Below are positions 8,428-15,895 of a stretch of DNA of 64,000 nt, in pieces. The notes under the pieces are model-generated. The model had not been told where the DNA came from and ran no database searches. It was given only the letters and a program-made list of their open reading frames with translations. The stretch is from CAZUGA01 sp964619885 (lineage in GTDB: Bacteria; Pseudomonadota; Gammaproteobacteria; Methylococcales; UBA1147). Positions within the stretch are counted from its first letter, which is position 1, and the number at the start of each line of letters is the position of its first letter. A program made the position numbers and the translations under genes. The stretch is from positions 38,247 through 102,246 of the forward strand of contig CAZUGA010000012.1 of the NCBI GenBank assembly GCA_964619885.1. Reading direction: 5' to 3'.

Positions 8428-9333
8428 TCAATAAGAACGGTTTGCTTGCAGACCACCAGTATGGATCGCAACGATTCGCTGATTCTTCAGTTTTTGATTG
8501 TTGATAAGATGGTATAGCCCGTACATCAATTTGCCTGTATATACGGGGTCCAACGGGATGTTGTTTCTACGTTCAAAATCTGTCATGAAGCGGATTAGTT
8601 TCTGATTTCGTTTTGCAAATCCGCCAAAATGGTAGTCGAGTAATATTTCTGCCGGCTGACTAACCGATTTGCCGGTTGTCCTCAGCAGATTTTCTACTTC
8701 CTTTTCCAGAAATCCGGCGCCTTTTAAAACCGCGAAGCCCAAAGCGAATTGATCGCTGACAAGGGCGCTGATGGTACCGGCTAATGTAACACCTGTGCCG
8801 CAAGCCAGCGCGATAGTTTGGAATTCAATCGGAATATCATTGACCATTTCTGTTATTCCAGCCAAAGCCAGTGGACTAGAGCCGCCCTCGGGAATCCAAT
8901 AACCTCGATATTTCTGACCTGGTTCGGAATCCCATTGTTTGCATTCACGCAGTTTTCTAAAGGTGGTTCGCGATACAAAATGCAGAGTCATGCCCCAGTT
9001 TTGCAGATCTTTCATCGTGGTGTTTGGCTGCTCCGGGCGTTCTCCGCGGATAATCCCGGTTGTCGCTAAGCCCAGTTCTCGCCCGGCGAATGCAAGTGCG
9101 TGTAGATGGTTAGAATATGCGCCACCCATACTGATGATGTTACGGTAGCCAAGCTTTAAAGCATGATCGAGGATGTATTTTAGTTTGCGCCATTTATTAC
9201 CCGAAATAACCGGGTGCAGCAGATCTTCGCGTTTGATCCAAAGGTCCGTTCCGTGTGGCAGCGCCGGGTCATCGATGCGAATGGTTGGTCCCGGTCTGAA
9301 CTTAGAATTCAGTGTAACAATGTTTGGGTGCAC
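8428..9333 (-). CDS. PLP-dependent ACC deaminase / D-cysteine desulfhydrase family enzyme
   Basis: This 301-residue fold-type II PLP enzyme carries the DLWIKREDLLHP segment and SGNKWRKLKY at about 43-52, whose lysine should bind the cofactor. The SMGGAYSNHLHALA block (about 69-82), also typical of the family, follows. Members deaminate 1-aminocyclopropane-1-carboxylate or release H2S from D-cysteine. I cannot tell which from sequence, though D-cysteine desulfhydrase activity is common in members of about this size. The start codon is GTG at 9331-9333. The gene stands alone between glcF and the small membrane protein gene; nothing nearby suggests a pathway. Confidence 0.85.
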   Translation of the reverse strand: MHPNIVTLNSKFRPGPTIRIDDPALPHGTDLWIKREDLLHPVISGNKWRKLKYILDHALKLGYRNIISMGGAYSNHLHALAFAGRELGLATTGIIRGERPEQPNTTMKDLQNWGMTLHFVSRTTFRKLRECKQWDSEPGQKYRGYWIPEGGSSPLALAGITEMVNDIPIEFQTIALACGTGVTLAGTISALVSDQFALGFAVLKGAGFLEKEVENLLRTTGKSVSQPAEILLDYHFGGFAKRNQKLIRFMTDFERRNNIPLDPVYTGKLMYGLYHLINNQKLKNQRIVAIHTGGLQANRSY

Positions 9334-9470
9334 GAAATGGGTTCAGCTAGGTTTAACGGGTGGGACGGAATGCGATTCTACCAGGTGCCAATAATCGATT
9401 GGGCTTCAAAAAAATCTATAGCGACTATTGGCTGGTGTAACTGCGGTTTGTTATGCCATTGGTGTATTCC

Positions 9471-9944
9471 TTAGCGCATCAACTGATCAAATTCTTCGCG
9501 TTTGGGCCGATGGATCAGCATGCAGATTACTGAGATTCCAATAAACATATACAGGGTACGATAATCATCGCCCATCAGGAATAGAAGAAAGCCTAGGGTC
9601 CCGATACTGTTGGCCAATGCAAACGCGAGCACAAGACCGGCGAGGTATCGGTTATTGAGAGTATTGCCAGGTCTAGGGCTATCGTCCGGCGACTTAGTGG
9701 CTGGCGACGTATTTTTGAATATCAATTGCTTTAATCCAGAAATGACGGGGAATAAAACGATCGCGATGACATAGAAGGCGGTTCTTATCCAGAGCGTGGC
9801 GAAGCCAGAATTGGCTTCGCTTCCGGACTGGGTGCCCATTATTTCGCAAATACCAACATATATTGCAAGCGTTAATAGAAATCCTACCCAGATAATCCAC
9901 GCAGAGACCAGGACCGGCTGGTGACTATCACCGTCATTTGCCAT
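9471..9944 (-). CDS. Small membrane protein of unknown function
   Basis: This protein of about 157 residues has four predicted membrane segments (about 13-33, 50-70, 101-121 and 124-140) and no family signature I recognise. I placed the start at the ATG at 9942-9944. A longer upstream frame exists, but it is only the shadow of the neighbouring protease gene. The ATG overlaps the TAA of the CPBP protease gene by one base, so the pair is translationally coupled and probably works together. It might be a partner or an immunity or anchoring protein for the protease; this is inference from position only. Confidence 0.65.
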   Translation of the reverse strand: MANDGDSHQPVLVSAWIIWVGFLLTLAIYVGICEIMGTQSGSEANSGFATLWIRTAFYVIAIVLFPVISGLKQLIFKNTSPATKSPDDSPRPGNTLNNRYLAGLVLAFALANSIGTLGFLLFLMGDDYRTLYMFIGISVICMLIHRPKREEFDQLMR

Positions 9945-10555
9945 TATTCGGTTTCCTGTTCTTCCAGATAACTTCGTGCAACTACTAGGAACGCCAGATA
10001 ATCGTAAACCGAGTGTATGACGATTGGGGTTAGTAGATTGCGCTCTCCGCCAGCATCCAGCATCAATCCCAGATAAACACCGACAATTCCTGCAATCAGC
10101 GCGTACATCGGTGTTACCCAATGCAGAAATCCAAAGATCAAATTACTGAATACTAAACCCAGAGCCATTCCCCATTTGATTTGCAACCAGGGTTGTAAAA
10201 CACCTCTGAAAAGCAATTCTTCAGAAACGCCTGCCAGAATAGCCAGTAGCAATAATTGTTGTGGACCAGCGTAGGCGAGCATCGGACCTAGAATGTCGAT
10301 CAAGCTTCGCTTGATCGGATAGAACGGTCCAAGTGGGTAATTATAGAAAAGCAGAAATAGCAAATACAGCGGGATTGTTCCGAGTATGCCCCAAAAAATT
10401 GCATGTCCGCTGAAGGATAGATGGGCGATGGGGTTGATATCGACAGCCCAGGCGATAAGAAAGGCAATTCCGATCAAGCCGCCTTCAAAAAAACAAGCTA
10501 TTTTGAGAAAATTCTGCTGAGATATAGGATTTACTGGAGATGATAATACGATCAT
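9944..10555 (-). CDS. CPBP-family intramembrane glutamic protease
   Basis: The 203-residue protein has about six membrane segments and the CPBP (Abi/CAAX protease-like) signature EELLFRG at about residues 116-122, followed by a conserved FGFLHW motif that supplies the histidine, and a C-terminal IVIHSVYD motif. These provide the Glu/His residues of the Rce1-type active site. Bacterial members process or destroy membrane proteins, and many are linked to bacteriocin immunity. The substrate is unknown. It is followed by a coupled small membrane protein gene. Confidence 0.85.
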   Translation of the reverse strand: MIVLSSPVNPISQQNFLKIACFFEGGLIGIAFLIAWAVDINPIAHLSFSGHAIFWGILGTIPLYLLFLLFYNYPLGPFYPIKRSLIDILGPMLAYAGPQQLLLLAILAGVSEELLFRGVLQPWLQIKWGMALGLVFSNLIFGFLHWVTPMYALIAGIVGVYLGLMLDAGGERNLLTPIVIHSVYDYLAFLVVARSYLEEQETE

Positions 10556-10861
10556 ACTTAAAGTTTGAATGGTGTGTTATTTAGTGGTGCATTGTTACAA
10601 TTCAATAATGACTAGTCTATAGAATTTAAGACGAACACTCAGTTTGGTAAATTATGACTGGGCGTTGGGCTAAGTTCAGCCCATAAGAACTGGCCACTGG
10701 GCAAGCCTATGAACGCAACCCTGAGGGCGGGCGAATGCGGAGCTAATACTGCGGAAATAAGTCCACGGGTACCTCCCATAAGCCGACATGCCGATTTTAG
10801 ACTGACCGCAAAACTCGAGCAGTCTTGCCGGAGATAGCTGGGGTCCTTTCGACATAGGTTA
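10556..10861. other. Gap of about 305 bases with a GC-richer block and a hairpin
   Basis: No gene is apparent. From about 10655 to 10850 the composition is visibly more GC-rich than the flanks. The block contains a perfect 6-bp stem with a 6-base loop (TGGGCT at 10666-10671, AGCCCA at 10678-10683). A minus-strand open frame here (10639-10872) has no family features. The block may be a relic of transferred DNA. Confidence 0.35.
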
Positions 10862-11302
10862 TTAATAAGCAAAGAGTTGACTGGAAATATCTTTGAAGGC
10901 TTTGAACTCTAGCGCGTTACCCGATGGATCTAAGAAAAACAGGGTTGCCTGTTCACCAATTTGTCCTTCGAATCGAATCGTAGGTTCGACGATAAAATCT
11001 ATAGATAATTCACCCAGTTTATCGGCTAATTTATTCCATTGACCCATCCGCAATACGACCCCACAATGTGGAACTGGGATGGCGTTGCCATCGACCACAC
11101 TGTAGTTTGATTCGATTAGACCCGATTTTCCGAGTTTAGGATCTAAATGGCAAACCAGTTGGTGGCCGTATAGATCCAGGTCGACCCAGGTAGCGGCACA
11201 TCGGCCTTTTCTACAATCCAATACCTCGGTATAAAAATGTAGCGCTTCCGCGATATCCCGAACTTGTATCGCGATATGAAATGGCGTGAGTTGAACGCTC
11301 AA
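10862..11302 (-). CDS. VOC-superfamily protein (glyoxalase/dioxygenase fold)
   Basis: This protein of about 146 residues shows the vicinal-oxygen-chelate pattern. It starts LTPFHIAIQVRDIAEALHFY (first metal-ligand His), continues with WVDLDLYGHQLVCHL, and ends FFLDPSGNALEFKAF, which supplies the usual C-terminal Glu. Members are metal-dependent lyases, isomerases or dioxygenases; the substrate is unknown. A longer frame begins at 11338, but the family normally starts just before LTPFH. I chose TTG at 11300-11302, whose TTGA overlaps the stop of the upstream membrane protein gene. Confidence 0.75.
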   Translation of the reverse strand: MSVQLTPFHIAIQVRDIAEALHFYTEVLDCRKGRCAATWVDLDLYGHQLVCHLDPKLGKSGLIESNYSVVDGNAIPVPHCGVVLRMGQWNKLADKLGELSIDFIVEPTIRFEGQIGEQATLFFLDPSGNALEFKAFKDISSQLFAY

Positions 11303-12057
11303 CAGGTGTAACCTAAGCCCTGTCCAGGGCATGAGCATTGCGCACCAGCCTGTAATGGCATTGCTAATGCACAGCGCTCATTTCCCCAGTTGTCACAACA
11401 GAAATACCCAACTGCGTCAGCCGGTGCATTATATTGATTTGTAACCGCTGGATCGGAGAAGGAAGGGGCAGGATAAATATCGTCCCCGCTTTGAATTAGC
11501 CACCCATACGAAGCCAATGCGAATATGGATGATAGAACAATTTCAGTGACGACGAAGCCTTTTCGGTTACCGTTAATTTTGACCGTATCCCGATAAGCTA
11601 GGATCGAAAAAACTAGCGCGGCGATCGAAATCATCAAAAAGGTAATCGCGGTTTCCGAATCGGCGAAGTCTTCCATATCGCTGTCGTTGTAACCGACGAC
11701 CAGGATTATTAATAAAACCAAGCTAGTGATCGCTTTGCCGCCGAAGCCGGATTCCTGAGCTTCATCGTTAAAACTTGGGTTTTGAGATTGTTGTGGCACC
11801 TGAGAATTAGCCTTCGCGCTGTGTTCTGTTCTGCCAAAGCTGCTGAGCAGATGTGACAGACAGTGCAACGTTAGTGGGACCAGAATAACCCCGTAGAACA
11901 GCCATTTGAATTCTTTCAGTTTTTCGATATCAAGGAACAATGCGGTCATGAATACGACCAGACCCGCTAAGGTTATTTGCAGCAGCGGGTATTCTTTGAG
12001 ATTGTCGACAAATTTTTCGAATATCTTAAGTTGGGGTTTGAGGTCGGGACTTGGCAT
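11299..12057 (-). CDS. Membrane protein with a cysteine-rich C-terminal tail, unknown function
   Basis: The 252-residue protein has four predicted membrane segments, in pairs at about 25-65 and 108-155, with another hydrophobic stretch near 170-190. It ends in a tail of about 50 residues with CC, C, C, C and C spaced in a pattern ending SCPGQGLGYTC. Such tails (C-x-G...C-x-C-x-GxG...C) recur at the ends of unrelated proteobacterial proteins and may be disulfide-bonded outside the membrane or bind metal. I do not recognise the family. Translation is coupled to the VOC gene through a TTGA overlap. Confidence 0.7.
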   Translation of the reverse strand: MPSPDLKPQLKIFEKFVDNLKEYPLLQITLAGLVVFMTALFLDIEKLKEFKWLFYGVILVPLTLHCLSHLLSSFGRTEHSAKANSQVPQQSQNPSFNDEAQESGFGGKAITSLVLLIILVVGYNDSDMEDFADSETAITFLMISIAALVFSILAYRDTVKINGNRKGFVVTEIVLSSIFALASYGWLIQSGDDIYPAPSFSDPAVTNQYNAPADAVGYFCCDNWGNERCALAMPLQAGAQCSCPGQGLGYTC

Positions 12058-12124
12058 CTTTTTGATTCGAATCCAGGGTCAGCAATAAAAATTTAAATGT
12101 CTAAACACTTACAATACCGTCAAA

Positions 12125-12529
12125 TTGATATTGATATCAACCGGTGCTTTGGAACGGCAATCTCTAAAAATTCAATCGGAATCTATTGCTCGACATAATT
12201 TTCATGCCCAGCCTCAAACAGATTATGAAAATCTAAAAGAAGTCCGTCTAATGATTCATTTGCGCGGTGAAACGCTACCCGATTTGAGCTTTAGAACACC
12301 GTATCTTTATAACTATGTACGTCATCCTATTTATCTGGGGTTTATTCTCGCATTTTGGGCAACGCCAACGATGACTGCAGGGCATCTTTTGTTTGCGTTG
12401 GGCGCAACCGGATACATTTTGGTGGGAATATTCGTGGAAGAAAAAGATTTGATTGCGGCTTATGCTGAGCAGTATCAGGAATATAAACGGAAAGTGTCCA
12501 TGCTGATTCCTTTGCGGCCTAAAGACTAA
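12125..12529 (+). pseudogene. 5'-truncated MddA-type (isoprenylcysteine methyltransferase-like) membrane methyltransferase
   Basis: Residues from about 35 to the end (NLKEVRLMIHLRG, then FRTPYLYNYVRHPIYLGFIL and FATP/MTAGHLLFALG, EEKDL...YKRKVSMLIPL) match the C-terminal half of methanethiol S-methyltransferase (MddA)-like proteins. These have about 240 residues with several N-terminal membrane segments. Here the frame supplies only 134 residues, and the upstream gap to the divergent gene is too short for the rest, so the first half is lost. The RHP and EE residues of the methyltransferase core are kept. The remnant is probably non-functional, although the frame itself is intact. Confidence 0.65.
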
Positions 12530-12743
12530 GGGTGTTGCTGGGGTTTTTTGTCAATGTGATTGGGACTACGTAGGGTTTTTGGTCAACGTTTTGTAGTGAA
12601 AGCGAAGTGAACTACAGTATTTTGCGAAGAAGGATGAAAGTATTCTGGAAAAACTGAGTGGGATCTAATGAATGGAATATTGATCAATTTACGAAGTCCG
12701 AATTGAATAGCGATGTCGGTTTTAGAATATTCGAACCCTGGCG

Positions 12744-13625
12744 CTAATTTTTCGCTAAGTCTGGCAGGATTTCTTGGAGCTTGGCAAGGACTTTTGCTAC
12801 ATCCATATTTAAATATTCAGGTTTCTTTTGTTTTAAACTGGTCAACATCTTTTCAACGATACTTGAGTCCTCGACGAGTTCTATTTTGAACAATTTTGAC
12901 GAGTGGTCACTACCCAAAATTTCTGCATTCCAATGACTGCATTCGCTGTATAGTGTTGCCCATAAATTAGTTTTGCTCTTACCGGTACCTAGAGCTCTGT
13001 CAAGTTGTTCGAACCCAGTATCCCATTCAGGTTTCGGCCGGGGAGGTGCGATATACGGCACGTTCGCGTAGTTACTTGGGCGCGTTCCTGCATCGCTATT
13101 TAGCGTGCCATTTTTGGGGAATTCAAAGCGACAGGTTTCGACATCGACCAATGTTTCTTCAAGGCTATTTTCCGGTTTGGCGAAATAATATACTTTCCAA
13201 TTTCCGACCGTTATTCGGAGGCGTTTCAGCAGGGGCTCGCAATATATGAGTCCGCCCGCTGTACCGACGATTACAATAATTCCGTTCGGACGGCCATCGA
13301 GCAACTGACAGAGTTGGTTCATCCCGCCTCGTATACGATATTCCATCGATCGAACATGGTTGCAATATGCCCAGGTTCCTTTGGTCCCTTCGGTTTGTAT
13401 GGCGTACATCACGGTGCACCCCGTTTGTCCCCAACTGCCAATCTGTCCGCCCGAAATCGAACCGCTATAGTCCATGTCGACGACATTAATTTTATTTGCA
13501 TCTATCGGTTTGCTTAGCGCTTCGAATTTGACCAAATCGAACGCGAGCCCGGAGTCCGTAGCCGAACAATCCCTTCTTTTGACGATTATGTCTTCGCGCG
13601 GAGTATCTAGTAGATCGTTACACAT
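12744..13625 (-). CDS. Orphan protein of unknown function
   Basis: This 293-residue soluble protein has no signal peptide or membrane segment and matches no family I recognise. Its middle (about 65-145) reads as an alpha/beta domain with the stretch SWGQTGCTVMYAI, a histidine about 20 residues on (CNH), and a hydrophobic strand followed by GTAGG. A Cys then a His in adjoining strands recalls the CheD/CNF-type deamidase fold, but this is only a weak resemblance. The C-terminal 50 residues are helical. The gene stands alone, 260 bases downstream of the 3' end of the hybrid kinase gene. Confidence 0.6.
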   Translation of the reverse strand: MCNDLLDTPREDIIVKRRDCSATDSGLAFDLVKFEALSKPIDANKINVVDMDYSGSISGGQIGSWGQTGCTVMYAIQTEGTKGTWAYCNHVRSMEYRIRGGMNQLCQLLDGRPNGIIVIVGTAGGLIYCEPLLKRLRITVGNWKVYYFAKPENSLEETLVDVETCRFEFPKNGTLNSDAGTRPSNYANVPYIAPPRPKPEWDTGFEQLDRALGTGKSKTNLWATLYSECSHWNAEILGSDHSSKLFKIELVEDSSIVEKMLTSLKQKKPEYLNMDVAKVLAKLQEILPDLAKN

Positions 13626-13888
13626 TTTAGTTTTTATATTAACGACGTTGATAAATAAGCTTTTGAATATTCAGCTTGCGAGGTTGCTATTGGGTAAATT
13701 AGCCATACAGAATGTACAGTGTTTTGTTGTACTGTGCGTCCCATTGAGAGCGCGAGCCTAGCATTTTTTAGTGCTTTTTTTTATTCGCCGATGGGAAACA
13801 TCAACGATTTCTGAACTGTGTGTTTTAAGTTGCGTTCTCCGCAGTCTATCAGGATTCATGAGTTGAAAGTCTACATTTGTGAGCTCGT

Positions 13889-15520
13889 TCATTGTTCAAT
13901 GTCACTATGAATGTTCAAACAATCATTGATTTTCACTAACAATTCAGTATTGCTAAATGGTTTTTGCACAAAGCTTACTCTGCCATTCTTTTCTAGTGCT
14001 TTGACTTTTTCCAAATCTGCAAAGCCAGAAATCATTATCACCGGTAGGTCTGGTCTAATCTCCTGAATGGCTTGATAGAGTTGAAATCCATCCAGCCGCG
14101 GCATTTTGATATCGGTAATCAGCAAGTCAAAATTGGCATCGCCGTTGAGTAATTCAAGAGCTTCTTGACCGTCCGAGCAAATTTCTACGATTAATCCACT
14201 TTCTTCGAGCAATGCACCGTACAATCTACGTAAAAAATCTTCGTCTTCAGCGAGTAAGATGCGGGTTGATTCATTGCAATGGCCGGATTTTTGTTGATTT
14301 ACGATATCGATTGAATCGGTGATTGGTGCTTTGGGAAGAAAAACACTGAATATACTTCCAGAATTGGAGGATTCCATCAGTATCGTGCCGCCATGATGGC
14401 TGACGACCTCGAAAGCTGACGGTAGGCCGAGTCCGGTGCCGTTCTCTGGTGCTTTAGTGGTATAGAACGGTTCGAATACTTTATCGATATCATGCGCGGG
14501 TATACCCATACCTGTATCTATAATTTCGACAATTGTATACGGACCCGCGGGCAAATTAACGGGTTTAATTTCGCAGTTGTTACAGTCTCTGGAAAGGATC
14601 GTGATCGATCCACCATCCGGCATCGCATCCTTGGCATTGACTAAAATATTGAGCAAGCTTGCATGTAGCTGACTCCGGTCGCCCAAACAGTTGGGGTTGC
14701 CGGAATTTAATTCCAGCTTAATTTCAATAGAGGGATCTACGGTTCTGATCATGAGTGAATACAGATCATTGAGCAGTTCGTGCAAATCAAATACTTTGTT
14801 GTCGTAATGCTGACTACGAGACAGATTTAACAGCTTTTTGACCAAATCGCTCGATCTATCAGCGCATTCCCGAATCGCATCAATTAATTCAGCTGATCGC
14901 TCTGGCAAATTTGGTTGTAGTCTTAGTAAATCGAGGGCCGAAGTAATACCCGATAGCTGATTATTAAAGTCATGGGCTACGCCCCCCGTCATCCGTCCGA
15001 TTGATTCTATATTTTTAATGCGGAGTTGTTGTTCCTTGTATTTATTCAATTCGATCAATTGCATGACCATCACCGCGAATGCATCGAGATCGTCGATATC
15101 GTTTTGCTCAAATTTTCGAGGCTTGGTATCAAACATGCACAAAGTGCCTATCGCGAATCCATCTTTGCTGAGTAACGGAGAGCCAGAATAATAACGAACC
15201 TTTGCATCTCCCTGAACCCATTCAGTATCACACACGGTTGGCTCTTCCAGCGCGTTTGGGATTTCATAGAATTTTTTTCGTTGTAGTGTGGATTCACAAA
15301 AACCTGGATAACGACAAAGTTCTGTTAGTGACGCACCGTAACTGGCTTTAAACCAGAACCGGTCTTTATCTACTAGATTAATGAAACACATCGGAACCGC
15401 GAATCTTCTACTCACAAGTTCTAACATTTGGTCGTAATGAGATTCGAATTCGGTATCTAGAATATGATAGCTGTATAGCGCTTTTAAGCGCTTCTTTTCG
15501 TCGTTGTGTAGATTTTTCAT
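13889..15520 (-). CDS. Cytosolic GAF hybrid sensor histidine kinase with receiver domain
   Basis: The 543-residue protein has a GAF domain (about 1-155) and a dimerisation/phosphoacceptor region with the H-box GGVAHDFNNQLSGI (His183). An ATP-binding domain (about 280-400) carries NAKDAM, DTGMGIP and GTGLGLP motifs, and a C-terminal receiver domain (about 418-540) carries LLITDIKMP as the phosphoacceptor and a KP motif. No membrane segments are present, so it senses a cytosolic signal. No DNA-binding response regulator or phosphotransfer protein is adjacent, so the downstream partner is unknown. The next gene on the same strand is the orphan protein, too far off to imply an operon. Confidence 0.9.
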   Translation of the reverse strand: MKNLHNDEKKRLKALYSYHILDTEFESHYDQMLELVSRRFAVPMCFINLVDKDRFWFKASYGASLTELCRYPGFCESTLQRKKFYEIPNALEEPTVCDTEWVQGDAKVRYYSGSPLLSKDGFAIGTLCMFDTKPRKFEQNDIDDLDAFAVMVMQLIELNKYKEQQLRIKNIESIGRMTGGVAHDFNNQLSGITSALDLLRLQPNLPERSAELIDAIRECADRSSDLVKKLLNLSRSQHYDNKVFDLHELLNDLYSLMIRTVDPSIEIKLELNSGNPNCLGDRSQLHASLLNILVNAKDAMPDGGSITILSRDCNNCEIKPVNLPAGPYTIVEIIDTGMGIPAHDIDKVFEPFYTTKAPENGTGLGLPSAFEVVSHHGGTILMESSNSGSIFSVFLPKAPITDSIDIVNQQKSGHCNESTRILLAEDEDFLRRLYGALLEESGLIVEICSDGQEALELLNGDANFDLLITDIKMPRLDGFQLYQAIQEIRPDLPVIMISGFADLEKVKALEKNGRVSFVQKPFSNTELLVKINDCLNIHSDIEQ

Positions 15521-15895
15521 CGGTAGATTTGGTTATTTGATCAGGAACCTTTCGTGACTATGAGAGACGTTTGCCTGCTTGATGGATATATTATGAATTT
15601 TACTAAGATGGCAAGCTGGGTGGCCAATGAACCTCGCCGGACATTTTCGATTGATCAGGTATTCGAATACGGGGACTGCTAAATGTTGTATCAGGTCAAA
15701 CTAGACGTAAATCCATTTTGATGTCTGGATTGTGTGGTACAAACGTCTCAAATATTATCATACTAGCCGGCAATTTATAGCTTTTATCGATTACTGTTAT
15801 GTTAAATCCGATTGAGACGTAATTCGAGATGGATCTGCTGCTTTACGTGTCAGCGTTTATCGATCACAGGTGAGGGAACAACGGGATCCAGGGAT
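15521..15895. other. Gap of about 375 bases between the hydrolase-NTPase gene and the kinase gene
   Basis: No strong gene is seen. A 40-codon plus-strand frame at 15560-15682 ends in a stretch (NEPRRTFSIDQVFEYG) that faintly resembles the winged helix of response regulators. It is too short to call and may be a relic. The promoter of the kinase gene must lie here. Confidence 0.35.

Noticed and set aside
10639..10872. 77-residue minus-strand open frame
   Set aside because: No ribosome binding site and no family features; it overlaps the end of the VOC gene and follows the GC-rich block only.
13755..13785. Possible terminator hairpin with T-run (AGCA...TGCT then T8)
   Set aside because: The stem has only four base pairs, and both flanking genes lie on the other strand, so it does not suit either.
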